Assembly: GCA_026874595.1 (NCBI GenBank)
Contig: CM049318.1
Location: 52,912,750-52,976,749 of the forward strand
Length of the DNA: 64,000 nucleotides
Reading direction: 5' to 3'
Source of the DNA: Sipunculus nudus
Taxonomy: Eukaryota > Annelida > Sipuncula > Golfingiida > Sipunculidae
Below, in pieces: positions 1 to 11,570 of the stretch (the stretch's first letter is position 1; each line of letters begins with the position of its first letter). Below the pieces are notes generated by a model. It did no database searches, was not told the DNA's origin, and saw nothing but the letters and a program-made list of their open reading frames with translations. The position numbers and the translations under genes were made by a program.

Positions 1-1540
1 AAAGATAATTTTCTGTAACTTTGCATGAATATCTCATTTCCATCGGACACTAACCATTAATTGCGACGGATTTACGCCGCTGCTTCACATTTCAAAGGGT
101 GGTGTTATTTAACTTTCTGTATTGAATAACCTAATATCAGGGAATTTTTCGTACTTTTCTCGGATTAATAAAACACCATTTTGAGTGTTGTATTTCTATA
201 GAGAATGCGGAGTATCAATTTCAGAAGATTAGAGAGGTTCACAGATGGTGGTTGTATTAATAAACTAACCGTTTCTGAGTCGTATGAGAAATTAACACCA
301 AAAAATACATAACTTATGTTATTTGATATTCGGTCCATCGTTATGTTCGGTCATAAATTAAACAAGCCATTTTCACTTATGTGATATTTAAGCATGTAAC
401 GTGACTCGATAAGATCCAGTTATCGTATACCTTAAAAAGAAATTCGCGGATTAAAGGGACACATTTCGGTAACTGACATATAATCCCTTGATCCGTTGAT
501 AAAAATCGACCGGAAAACTGCACACAGGCTGCTCGTTTTGTTTTAGATGAACAATGTCAACCAAACTTCAAAGAGGCGTTTAAGAACTTTTCTTAACATG
601 AATTACCTCGATTACATTAATAATTACACGCAGTCAGCAAAAAATCATATGAGTTCTATGGAATAGGTAGGTGAAAGCTGACTTTAAATTTAATATTACA
701 TATACAGTACTGTGTGAAATCTTCCGCTCTCGTTCGTACTAGGCCTTTTTTAATTCAAATCTTCGTTAATTTTCTGATCATGAGAATTCACTTTGGTTAG
801 GTTAAAATTAAACGTATCAACTTAGGATAGGATAGGTTTGATGTTTGTGTTTTAATATACACATTTTTGGCAGTAAATAATGCTAGGCAGTAAAAGTAAA
901 CTACTGAAAATAAGCAATTCACACCTAAATTAAAAGAGTCATATATAAATTCTTATCACCCTGAAAGATACGTTTTGTTCATCTGTCAGTCTTTCACTCC
1001 AGTAAAAATAGGTTTGAAACTGGAACAAGTGGCAACAAAAATGAAACCAACTGTATATTAACCAGAAAATTCTTAAGAATAACATATCAAAAGTAAAAAT
1101 CAAGTACAACTGGATAGTCCTGTTTTCCTGTTCCCTTGATGTGTGTTAAGGGTATGGACTGGTTATTTCATACAATAAGGCATGTTTTTCTTCATGATGT
1201 TCCCAACCCCTCGGGGAGATGGACAAGTGTTATTGTTGAGCCGTGGTCAATAAAGTAAAATCGTTATAATTGTTAAAATTTACGCCTTATTGAGATTCAA
1301 TAGGCAGGCAATGAAGAGATTTTTCAAATTAGTCGCAACTCATTTGGGTAAAGGCCAGGCTTTATATGTCAGTGTACCGATAAGCAAAACTTGTTTATTA
1401 GCCAATTAAAATCACCAAATTGAATGATGAAACCCAATAAAACTTTTTTTGGATTTTTTATATATGCTATTTTCCAATAATTTCCTTGTCATCATACATC
1501 AAAAATCAAATCGTTCCGAGTTTGGCTTAAAAATCAAGAA
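1..1540. other. Unannotated A+T-rich DNA
   Basis: No open frame over 60 codons, no tRNA-like promoter boxes and no repeat end shared with the rest of the window were seen. A+T-rich with scattered homopolymer runs. Probably intergenic or intronic. Confidence 0.5.
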
Positions 1541-1542
1541 AA

Positions 1543-1815
1543 TCTGCATTCTACCTAATGCAAACCATCAAAACGTGGGGGTCCCTTTTGTCCTATTGTG
1601 AGACGCTTTCTTCCCCGTGTTTACATTCACGTATACGGCCAATATTCTCAGGTGCATGTGTTCATAAGTGTCCCTACATTTGTGAATATTCGTTGATGAC
1701 GTTCCTAAATCAGGATCATGTGCCAGATCCACACCGAAATCTAAATGATTCCTAATTAGCCAAAACACACACAGACGGACGGGGATGAACGCATACCTAC
1801 TTATCGGAGGCATGG
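1543..1815 (+). repeat. Dispersed repeat R1, copy 1
   Basis: Diverged copy of a repeat also found at 9088-9385 and 23771-24071, with a right-end fragment near 25537-25605. Shared blocks are TCTGCATTCT at the left, TTTGTGAATATTC and TGATGACGTTCCTAAAT in the middle, and ACACACAC, GAACG and CGGAGGC at the right. The left end (GCCTCCGC in the better copies) and right end (CGGAGGC) are inverted relative to each other, so the family may be a non-autonomous DNA element. The open frames in both strands here are chance frames inside the repeat. No coding capacity is recognised. Confidence 0.6.
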
Positions 1816-3540
1816 ACTAGACTGTGTCGGTTGTTCTCGTGATCAACCTTAAAAAACACAAGGCATTTCATTTGATTTATGTTTGTCATTTCATTTGACA
1901 ATACTCCTTTTGCCTTTGCGTGGGAGCGATGCTTATTTTATTTGATACCCATGAAAGGCTATTAATCGAATGTCAAAGTGTACAATGGCACTTCTTATGA
2001 ACATATAAGTATCAAAATAACTACTTCTTTAGATTCGTCAATTTTGTAACAGCTGGTATATGAAGAGTTTCTTCTGACAGACGCATGTGACCATCTGATG
2101 AAGATGAGATAAAATCATAAGAAAATTACCTAAGATAAAAGTCTTGCGTCACGAATGGCCAAAGGTTATATAAAGACTTATGTAGAAGTTCCACGAAACA
2201 CGATATTTCTTTTATACCATGTAACCTTAATAACCGTTAAAAGCTAAATATTCACATAACAACTGCTCGGAAAATAAGTAAAAGGTAAAAAAAAGCTATA
2301 GCATAATTTCATTTTTTAATTTTGTCGGGTAAAATGTGATATTTTTTTCAAATCGTAATTCTTTGTATACAAAGCATTTTAAAATAGAAACTAAAGAAGA
2401 AATGTTGTCTATATTTCTGTCTCAATGAACAGTAACATATGTCGATCATATTCATAAACCAAGAAGTAACAAATCTTGTGTCCGTACACTTATAAAGATA
2501 TGGAGTTTTAATATTTGAATGATTGTATAGGACTTTAGAAGAAAAAAAATATTCTGTTGAATATGAAGAAAAATATATGGGGCGATTGTTTTCATTATTA
2601 TTTTTTTTAATTTTCCTGTAGAGACAAAGTAGAGCGCCATTCATCCGAACACATTTAATTTTGAAGAAATCGTTAATCCGAATCTCAAAAGTGAGAACTA
2701 TAATTTGATTTTCCAAGACTAATTAGCAAAAATTACAATATATATTTCACACGGTACATTGAAAAACTTGAGGTAAACCGTTCAAAAATGTTATCGCCAA
2801 GGTATATTCGGACTGGTTTTAGTATTCGTGTCTGTCAGTATCTAATCACTTGTCAATCATGGTTAATCTAGTTTATCCGAACGATCTGTTATCCGAATAA
2901 GATCCTTGTCCTCCAGCTCTCTGGATTAACAATGCTCTACTATATGTTTGGAATTTCGTTAGTTGTCAGCATGAATAAAATATGTGCACAAATACTATAT
3001 AGGAACGTTGATAATAACCAATGAGTTGAATAAAAAAAATTATACATTGTTCATCCACAGAAGGAATTTTAAGAGACAGAGGCAAAGGCACCAATGAGCA
3101 ACAATATCACCAAGCTCGGTCAGGCCCCATCCCCAAAAAGTATTATCTGTTAAAAAAATGAGCGGCGATTCCATTGAATAAATATTTTTTTTTGTTTCCT
3201 CCCAAAATTAAGCAAATTTTTGTCGTATATAAAACCCTGGTTAAACCTTGAGCCACAGAGAGTACCCTTGACATTTAAACTAGTATACTAACAAAACATT
3301 ACTATGCGAATACATCTGTCAGGTCCGCTTAAAATAATATCATGACTATACAAGATATAATTTACAGATGTCATAGCCCATGGGATTAATGAAACCTTTG
3401 GTATTGTTTGCGACCATGAGAAATACTGCGTTTACTCGGGTTTCGACTATTTTTAAATATACATGCTTTACACCTTTATGCATATTTACTTACATTTTTA
3501 TATGATTTACAAGCGCACATTAAATATTCAAAAATAAAAA
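1816..3540. other. Unannotated DNA
   Basis: A+T-rich. Contains short TTATCCGAA-type words near 2640-2690 and 2870-2900 that resemble decayed ends of Tc1/pogo-type MITEs, but no matching pair of termini could be fixed. The 122-codon minus-strand frame at 2348-2716 has lysine/phenylalanine/tyrosine-rich composition expected of A+T-rich noncoding DNA and no recognisable motif. Confidence 0.45.
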
Positions 3541-3544
3541 ACCG

Positions 3545-3929
3545 CAGGGGCGTAGCCAGGGGGTACTGCAGGGGCCGCTCCCATGGGTGCAATATGGTGG
3601 GAAACATCCCCACTTTTTTTAAACGGGGTTAACGTACCATATTATATCCTCCAACCCACATCTTGCAGGGGAACATCCCGGCCACACCCAACCCCTTCAG
3701 CCGGTATACACACTAGACAGTCGCGATAACCTGAAAACATTTGCCCCCACCCCAGTTGGCGCTGGATCAACCACTGATAACATTATTATAATAACACTGT
3801 ATTGTGAACATGGGAAGGGGTAAATATGGTATTCCCCTTTACAAGGGCCCATGTGTGGGTAGGAGAGGGGTGGCCCTCCTCCCGTCCACATTGCTAATGT
3901 AAAATGCGCCCCGTGCAAGCCCCCCTACC

Positions 3930-3931
<2 letters not shown>
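3545..3931. repeat. hAT-type repeat, left terminus
   Basis: Begins with CAGGGGCGTAGCCAGG at 3545-3560, a terminus style typical of hAT-superfamily non-autonomous elements. The stretch is richer in G+C than its surroundings and has several C runs before an (AT)n tract. The inverted right end was not located, so the right boundary is arbitrary. It may be a relative of family R3 (see 16113 and 39221), which has the same C-rich plus (AT)n layout. Confidence 0.45.

Positions 3932-3995
<64 letters not shown>
3932..3995. repeat. (AT)n microsatellite
   Basis: About 32 uninterrupted AT dinucleotides. It gives a spurious (YI)n stretch in the translated minus frame. Confidence 0.97.
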
Positions 3996-3999
<4 letters not shown>

Positions 4000-5989
4000 A
4001 TTTTCCTGCGTCCCTAATTCCTTTAACAATTCCGTAATTCCTGAGACAGCATTTCCTGCAAAGGAATTTCCACGAGGTCCATGTACTTTGTAACAAAGGG
4101 ACTGAAAGAAAGAGGAGTGAAATGATAATTTCGCCAGTTCTTGAAATTAATAAAAACAATTTTCCTGTAACTGAATACTTTTATTTCAGCAATCAATAAT
4201 ACGCAATTCAGTTCCGTTTTATTTTTTTTTATAAATTTCTTAATATAAAAATATAAATACGCTCTGTGCGTATGTTATTAAGTTTATATAACTGTCCTTT
4301 TTCGTACACACCTGGACCATGCTACATATAATGTTTCAACAAAAAGGCTGATGTTACATCTAGATCATAAACAGGAGGTTTTCTCTGACTGACATTGAAT
4401 GCGGCTTAGATTGTCCTAGGAAGATGTAATAAAAAATCATAATTTCTTTCATTTATTGTTTCATGTGATATTGCTTGCTTTCTCTTTAAAGGTAGCTAAG
4501 ACTACATAAAGCAGCTGATTATTGAATGGAACATTGAAAAATATATAGAATTTGGACATTATACACCGTTGTTTTCGCCAAAACAATACATATGTGCCCA
4601 ACAAGAGCGCTCCCTTTCATATATATATGACCTTTACAACAAGGGAGATTTTTACCCACCTTAGGTTACATGTGTTTCTCGTTTGTCAACATTGCTGCGT
4701 TTACAGACAAGTTGTTGATAAACAAGTTCATACATCCCTTACGGAGGCGTTATAAGAACTTTTATACCCAGAATAACCCTTAGATAATTAATATATACAC
4801 AGAGGAAGTCGGAAATTACAAAAAAATATTCTGTTTCAAAGTGAAGGTGATTGGGCACCTTTTAATATTGACGGGAATAAACGCTTAAAAAACCGCTGCT
4901 CAAACCCAATACTTTCTACGCAAATTGACCTGTTTACGTGGAGGCACTGGTGGGAAAATTATCTTTCTTTTATTAAGAAACTTTTTGATTCAGTAAATGC
5001 TGGCATCGAAAAACACTGCGGCACGATGTAATGAAATCTGATCGTATTAAAAATGTTTGATTAAACGTGAACATTAACATCTGACTAGCATTTAATTGAT
5101 CTGTTTCGATCTGTTATTTTATGCAACGAATATTTTCGGCGCTGTTTTTTTTTTTTTTTTTTTGTCAAAGCCGAGAAAATTAAACGAGTGAAAAGGAATT
5201 AAATCATTGAAACAGTCAACAATCATTACTTATGGTATGTTCTTACCATACCAGAAAACAGTCATTGATTTATTTTGGGAATTCAGAGAGAGAATGCAAA
5301 TATAATAAGATAAATGAGACCTGCCTTTTTAAAATGTTTGTAGCCAGCTGTGTAAGAGAGATATCAGGGGATTAGGGGATGATGGACATAAAAACGTTGA
5401 ACGGGAGAGCATCAAAATGCCTACAATTTAAAACATAAAAGAATGAGAACAGGGAACACTTTTCTAAAAGCTTAGGATTTCTTACTGGCTGAATCTAATC
5501 TTTCATTATCAAAACAATTTTTAAACTTAAAAAGAAAACATTAAATGTTGCCACCACTTCTAGAGACCTTGTAATATTTCTCTTTAAAATTAATTTTTCC
5601 CTATTTTGTTATTTTAATGAAAATTTCAGTTACCGTTTTACTTTTTTAGATTCCTCGCGTGCCAAGAGAACCTTTTGCAAAGTAGTAAGTTGTTTTTATA
5701 TTTTCCTGAGAAATATTGCAGCGTGGAATATTATAATACAATCACTTTATGTTGATCACATATAATTAAACCATGAAAAAACATTTTTTTATAGTATTTA
5801 ATTAAAGAAAACCTTATCCATATTGGCTGATGGGAAACAAAAGAAAAACGTTTTTTTAGTATTTTTAATTAAACGAGACCCAAAGTTGATTGGGTAAACG
5901 GTATTCAGAGAAAGCAAAATTAATTCCTCCATTAATTCCTACTATTACAAAGAATTAAAAAATTGTTTTGGAAATAGTCGTGCAAGTAA
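3996..5989. other. Unannotated A+T-rich DNA
   Basis: No gene or defined repeat end was identified. Contains a 20-base T run at 5145-5163. The words ACGGAGGCGTTATAA at 4741-4755 recur at 45311-45325, hinting at an old shared repeat, but alignment could not be extended with confidence. Confidence 0.45.
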
Positions 5990-8900
5990 AATTGATTATA
6001 ATTATAGTTTATTTGATTATTTAGACAAATAATGCAATACTCGACAGCGGTTTACAAATCAAGAATACATACATAAAATAACATACAAAACAATGATAAA
6101 TTATCACCTTACATGCAAGATACAGAGCATTTAAAAACATCCACACAATGTTTATCAAGAGAATGACAAATAAAAAGTATGCATATAAATTAGCTAAACA
6201 CTCGCCTAAAATAATAGGTTTTTATAACCTCTTTTTTAAAAATGGTAATAGAGCCGGCTGTCTAAATGTCTTCGGGCAGTCCATTCCAAACGATTGGTGC
6301 TGCATATCTTAAAGCACGCTTACCGTAAGTTTTGGGGTTTGTTAAAGGAGTGCAAAGCAGGTCTCCAAAATTTTACCGAAGAGTTCTTTTACTGGTCTTC
6401 TCCTTTATCAGTTCACCTAAGTATGAAGGTAACATTTCTGATTTGTTTTTATACACTAAAATATTTTAAATATATTCGCTCACGTATCGGTAGCCAGTGT
6501 AGAGTCTTTAGACACTCTTTGCACTACCAAATTTCCTTTCAGCCAAAATCAGACGAGCCGCTGCGTTTTGTAATAGCTGCGATTTGCTTATTTGCTTTTC
6601 TGGTAAATTGAATAACATCGAGTTGACATAATCAAAGTGTGCGGTCACAAACGCATGAACCAACGTACCAAAGTGTTATTGTCTATGTATTTCCTAATCT
6701 GCCTCAGTCTATATAGTTGATAAAAACCTTTACTACATACAGCATTTATATGTTCTTTCATACTAATGGTTTTTTTTTCAGAGATCATACCCAAATCACG
6801 CACTTTGTCTACCGCTTTTATCGAGATAATACCAACGTTTATTTCACCCAAAGTAAGTTTACTAAGCTGTTGCCTACTTCCAAAGAGTATAATTTCTGTC
6901 TTTTTGTCATATACTTTTAATTTATGTTGTAGCAGCCTTAAATGATAAATATAACTGATTGTCATCTCCAAAACCACCAGCATATGGAAGGTACTTTTGA
7001 ATTAGGTCATATAAGGAAGATAAATATGACCAAAAAACAAAACTGATCCTGCTACACTTCCTTGGGGAACACAAAAACACATCTTAAATTTGCTTGATAA
7101 AATGCCATCAGTGAATACTAACTGGTTACGGTCGGTAAGATATTTCCTAAACCAGTGAGCAACTATCCCACCAATTTTGAATTTATGTTGTGTTACGGAA
7201 CCTAAAATCAACAGATCAAGTATGCGTGATGAACATAAGTTTTGTAATGGAGATAAAAAAATCAGACTCTGTAACACTAGGTAGCGTGAATTGTCTAGGG
7301 GAATGAATAACAAATAATTATAATTTATTCTTATAACAACCCTAACATTACAATACACTAAATCAATACAATTACACAGTACAACAACAGTATAACAGCA
7401 AATCAATAGAATCACACAGCATAATAAACAAAGTGCACAGTACCTGGATACCACCACTGTCACAGCGACAAGTCCTTTAAAATGTATAAGCCGGATGAAC
7501 AGTTCACACAAATCTTCTCAGAGAATAACAGTCCAATGTAATCACTAAATCCATCTACTGTAATCCAAAATTGAGATCCTGGCAGTGATTTGAAAGGTAA
7601 ACTGAAGACTATATAAAATCCGTCATAAATTCCGAAGAAGACCTATAACTGTTGCATGTATCGGAAAAGGTCCCACAAACTGACCCGCTGGCATATTTCT
7701 CCCCTCCTTGTTTGGCTCTAAAACACAGCTAGCCCTTTTTTTATAACTTTCACCTCAAACCGAGAACTTTCCATTTCTCGAACAATCCAAAGAACCCAAC
7801 ATGATACACAGTACAAACGCGTTACAGGAAACATCTAGAACAACATCGCTGTGTCTCTACATATCAGGGTTTATACGTGGGCCGGCCCGGCTCGGCTAGG
7901 CGATGCTGTCATGGCAACGAGCTATGCGTGCTACACGAACCAAATGTCAACAACACATGGAACATCCCTGCACACAGACATCTGTAACAGTTGAAAAATA
8001 TCAGATTAAATATCTATATCTATTGTATCAAAAGCAGCACTAAGATCTAGAAGTACTAAAAGTGTAATCTTTTTAGCATCCATACAATTCAAAATGTCCG
8101 AGTTCACACGTAATTATATGGTTTCAGTACTATGGTTTCTCCTGTAGGCTGCATTTTTCTCCGGCATCTGACCATTCCTTGAAGGTATAGGCATAGCACA
8201 TATTGGTCCAAGGCTGCAGTTTCTACCAATTTTGAGATATATGAGGGATTGCACACTGGCCTATAATTCTTGATTTCGCGATCTAATCCGATCTTTTAAA
8301 TCAACGGCCTAACATAAGAGCATTTCCAACATTCTGGAAAATGACCCTGTTTCAGCAACATGTTTATGATGCGGGCCACAACAGGTAACATAACTTCTAA
8401 GCACTGCATCAATAAAATTGTTGGCAGAGGATTCAGATCACAGAACTTAGAATTCGAATTAGAAACCAATTATCTCACATCATCTTCAGAAAGTTTAACA
8501 AATCTATCCAAAGTCTCACTTCTCACATTTTATATTTATGTTTAAATTCACCCATATATTTGGTAGATATAATGTCATCAACTGAATATCTAATCTTTAT
8601 AATTTTGTCTTAAAAAACTGTCCAAAGTCTTCAAATAATTTTTCTACGGGCCCACTTATCGCCAGTGCATTATCCTTGTAACCATTGGACAAGCGGTCCA
8701 CAAGACGAAGTAATTTTTTAAAATTTCCGTCACAGTTTCTCACCTTATTCGCATAGTAATGTGCCTTGGCTCTTTCACACTTTCCTTTAGCTTTGAAAAG
8801 AACAAAATTTTCACCGTATTCGGTCTTCTTGCATGTTTTCTCAGCAATACGTTTTGCCTTTTTTAATTGTTTCAGCTCTAATGTATACAACTCTTTCTTT

Positions 8901-9040
8901 CTATCAAATCTACGGTTATCGTCAGAACGGGGGCATGTTTGTTAAATATTTCATAAAGTGTATAATTATATGCAGCTGCCAGTTCATCCAAATCTTCTTT
9001 ATCATAATTCAGTAAACCACTATTTACAATGTCCTGCTAA
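5990..9040 (-). pseudogene. CR1/L2-like LINE (non-LTR retrotransposon), decayed
   Basis: Minus-strand remains of an endonuclease/reverse-transcriptase ORF, in order: end of the endonuclease and linker (9036-8600, with IFNKHAPV then a Lys/Arg-rich segment); RT N-terminal part at 8470-8200 (NPLPTILLMQCLEVMLPV, then GLDREIKNYRPV); RT motif A LLDLSAAFDTID near 8078-8030; WFRKYLTDRNQLV and VPQGS at about 7165-7055; a damaged catalytic box reading YAGGFGDDNQLY near 6985-6950; KTEIILFGSRQQL near 6905; thumb/C-terminal motifs QNAAARLI near 6560 and WNGLPEDI near 6275. Stops and frameshifts are frequent, and roughly 70 codons are missing between the YADD-type box and KTE. It is 5' truncated inside the endonuclease and interrupted by a solo LTR at 7191-7989. 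Clade call CR1/L2 is from motif wording; Jockey-related clades are possible. Inactive. Confidence 0.9.
7191..7989 (-). mobile_element. Solo LTR nested in the LINE
   Basis: 799 bp inserted in the RT domain of the minus-strand LINE. In element orientation it begins TGTTACAGATGTC and ends GGTTCCGTAACA, the TG...CA ends of LTRs. It is flanked by the 4-bp target duplication GTTG (7187-7190 and 7990-7993). Removing the insert brings RT motif A (LLDLSAAFDTID) back next to the segment GIVAHWF. It has a TATA-like TTATAAAAAAAGGG near 7747-7734 and an AATAAA-type signal near the downstream end. Homologous to 30094-30963 and, in the distal part, to 24200-25026. No gag, pol or primer-binding site is present, consistent with LTR-LTR recombination. 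The 169-codon frame at 7002-7511 is a chimera of LTR and LINE sequence, not a gene. Confidence 0.85.
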
Positions 9041-9087
9041 AATTCTGCATATTTTTATACTGAATCTTTTATAGATTATACATTCTA

Positions 9088-9385
9088 CTAGAAATCTGCA
9101 TTCTAAGGAATAAAAGCCTCCGCCATGTGGGCATTCACATATTCGGCCCATATTCCCAGGTCCATTCATGCATAAGTGACTTTGTATTTGTGAATATTCA
9201 TTGATGACGTTCCTAAATGAGGATCATATAGCCGATCCATACCAAAATTTAATCGTTTCTTCATTAAACCATTCTCGAAATGTCCTGAAACGTTCACAAG
9301 ATTCAATTCATGACTGCGTGAGTTATCTTGTGAACAAATATACACACACGAATTCGAATGAACGGACACATTCCTAAGCCATTAT
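9088..9385 (+). repeat. Dispersed repeat R1, copy 2
   Basis: Begins CTAGAAATCTGCATTCTAAG, as does copy 3 at 23771 (one base differs). The middle block TTTGTGAATATTCATTGATG matches copy 1 closely. A small hairpin GCATTC-TAAG-GAATGC sits at the left end in copy 3 and is slightly degraded here. It lies immediately beyond the truncated 5' end of the LINE. Confidence 0.65.
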
Positions 9386-9738
9386 GAAATAAGTTTTGAA
9401 CCATGTTCTTCATGCCCGCGATTTTTTTTTTTTGGTAGAGGCAACATTACACTGGTTCTAGTCATATGAGATATACACTAATTTATATCTCCGACAGGTT
9501 GCAAGATGCCTTATACTTCCCCTCGGTTTGTATTTCTTCAAATTACGCAAACAGTTCTTTTTGAATTAAGTAAAAACACCCTAGGAAGAATCCATTAAAT
9601 GTTGGACGTAATCTGTATCACCAAAAAATTAATTCAAAGGATTTTGTCTCATTGTTACGGCTTTTGCATTATAATAGTGTTATTGATAGGTATCAGCGGG
9701 TGACTTTGTACTGGAAGTAACCTGGGATGAGGTTGTTG

Positions 9739-9777
9739 AACCATGACAGGTGTGTAGAGGATAATCCTGTCGTGGTT
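9739..9777. repeat. Inverted repeat (12-bp stem, one mismatch)
   Basis: AACCATGACAGG at 9739-9750 faces CCTGTCGTGGTT at 9766-9777 across a 15-base loop, 11 of 12 pairs. It lies just upstream of repeat R2 and may be part of an element terminus. Confidence 0.6.
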
Positions 9778-9782
9778 AACCG

Positions 9783-10210
9783 TGACAACACTACTCAGCA
9801 GGCCTTAATATTGAGCATGTTAGCCTAACTTGCGTCGTGATACAAGTCATATCGTTGAAAGTATCGCGGTTGTTTACCGTCATGTTGCATTAATTTCGTG
9901 GCAAACAGCCAATAATCTTAACATTAGGCTGCGAATGATGAATTATCACAATATAATACATGTGAACTAACGAACGAAACTGAAACTCCGTCACTATGGT
10001 AACGAGTCATTTCCTGTATCGCGTACAAGCTTGGCTGCATCCAGTAACCAGTGCGAGCCATACTTGTAGTCATGAGGCCTAAAATTCAACAAACTTGCGG
10101 AAGGATTTACCAATATCCTGAGTAAAAACCACACTTTTCTCGCTCGTGAGAGGTGCTGTTAGAAAGTATACTAAAACAAGCTAACATTTGGTCTGGTTTA
10201 TGTCAAGTGA
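9783..10210 (+). repeat. Dispersed repeat R2, copy 1
   Basis: Aligns in the same orientation with 19010-19440. Shared blocks include GTCGTGATACAAG, AGGCTGCRAATGATGAAT, GTAACRAGTCATTTCCTG followed by TATCGCGTACAAG, GCGAGCCATRCTTGTA and GTAGAAAGTATACT (one base different between copies). Copy 2 has an (AT)n expansion where this copy has a short A+T stretch. No coding motif. Probably a non-autonomous element; no termini or duplications were fixed. Confidence 0.65.
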
Positions 10211-10359
10211 CAGCGTACTAGTCGGCCATGATGCGTTTTCAGAAATGATGAAAATATTTGCATCCTCATAGAGCCTTAAAGAACGTCCAACGCTGAATGA
10301 TGTAACGACACTCTGACAGCCAGTACACTTGTCGTAGACACTCTAATATCAGAGCGGAG

Positions 10360-10700
10360 AAATGACGCTAGCCGTTGGCAACCATCACACAGGGTCGAGA
10401 TCTATTGATACAATTGCTTGTGTACACGAGACGCTACTTCAGCGGCTTCGAGGCAATCACTGTATACAAACATGGCGGACCACAAGGACCGGGACCACTC
10501 GTATGTCCTCGGCTAAATTCGTATTCTCCCGAGACCACCCGGAGATGAGGCGAGGTGTTCCGAGCTCGATCTGGATATTGCCCCAGAATGACGCCAATTT
10601 ATCAAACAGGTGTTTAAACCGGATGACACGTGGTGCTTGTTTGTATACATTTACATCGTCACGTCGCCGATATTGAGCCGCAATGTAGTTCCCCGGGTAT
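10360..10700. other. G+C-richer patch with CpGs, identity unknown
   Basis: Noticeably higher G+C and CpG density than the surrounding DNA. Opposing open frames of about 100 codons occupy 10362-10676 (+) and 10457-10756 (-), as expected where stop codons are rare. AACATGGCGGACC at 10468-10480 resembles a YY1-type promoter/start motif and opens a 14-codon frame that meets a possible splice donor (GTATGT, 10500-10505). No protein family is recognised. Either a first exon/promoter or simply a G+C-rich repeat. Confidence 0.25.
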
Positions 10701-11042
10701 TTCGAAATTAAAATAAAATTGTTTTTAACTGTTATAATTGTAATTAATGTTGTCACCGCATGCTCTATATTTGCTTCATTGTCTTAATTATCATAATTTA
10801 CAATTTCCATGCGCACCCAACCGATTTCAGCGTGAAAGCTTGTTGAGTGCATAAGCGTTACCAGGAGGTGTATCCTTGATAGGTAAAGATAGTCTTTCTG
10901 TGTGGAGAATGATGCGGGATTGATGTCTCCGTCACACTTAGTTCATGTTTATTTTTACAAGATAATGTAAATAGAATATGCTCGATCGGCTGGAAAATTA
11001 ATTAAGGCCAGCCAATTATATTCGAGAAACATATGGTACATA

Positions 11043-11102
11043 CAGTAAAACCTCGCCTTACGACCACCTCTGTTTGAGGGTGGTAATATCGAGGTTTTAC
11101 TG
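11043..11102. mobile_element. 60-bp palindromic mini-MITE (Tc1/pogo-type ends)
   Basis: Perfect 13-bp terminal inverted repeats CAGTAAAACCTCG (11043-11055) and CGAGGTTTTACTG (11090-11102), flanked by TA on both sides (11041-11042 and 11103-11104) as in Tc1/mariner/pogo insertions. The centre also folds (ACCACC against GGTGGT), so nearly the whole element is a hairpin. Related but worn copies are seen at 46851-46931 and possibly near 54288-54336. Confidence 0.85.
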
Positions 11103-11570
11103 TAATTTAATTCAGTGATATGTCCAATGGGAATTACCGCGCATATGATAAAAAGAAGCTTGTTACTCTAGTTGCGTAGTGTTCGACACTGTTGTTGTGC
11201 CGTTCCCCGTGTTTTCAATCAAATGAATCACATTAAAAAGGAAGGATTTGACCGCCAATCGATCATTTGCAAATATAGGATGAGTCATTTCAAAATTTCC
11301 CAACCTTATTTTATTAATAAGGTATGTTATTAATTGGTTATGTTTATCGCAAATACAATATTTGGCGAACGTAATGGTCGATGGGAGTTCCTTTGGTCAT
11401 AAAAACAGCCGCCATTAATTTTAGCATAACCAGGTTGTAGCTACATATAAGACATTTGTTATAAGCTTGACTGCGATAGACCCAGCAGAGCCCAACTTTA
11501 TTTTATTTACTTTTTGTGAAGAGGCAGGTATTTATACATCACAGAGGCCGGGCTGGAATTATATGCTTGA

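Noticed and set aside
3839-4159. 106-codon frame with a (YI)n segment as a protein
   Set aside because: The repetitive stretch is an (AT)n microsatellite; flanking residues show no family motif. The same applies to frames at 17780, 19152, 34223, 37832 and 48828.
7002-7511. 169-codon frame as a membrane protein gene
   Set aside because: The first two thirds are translated LTR sequence and the last third is LINE reverse transcriptase; the frame spans the insertion junction by chance.
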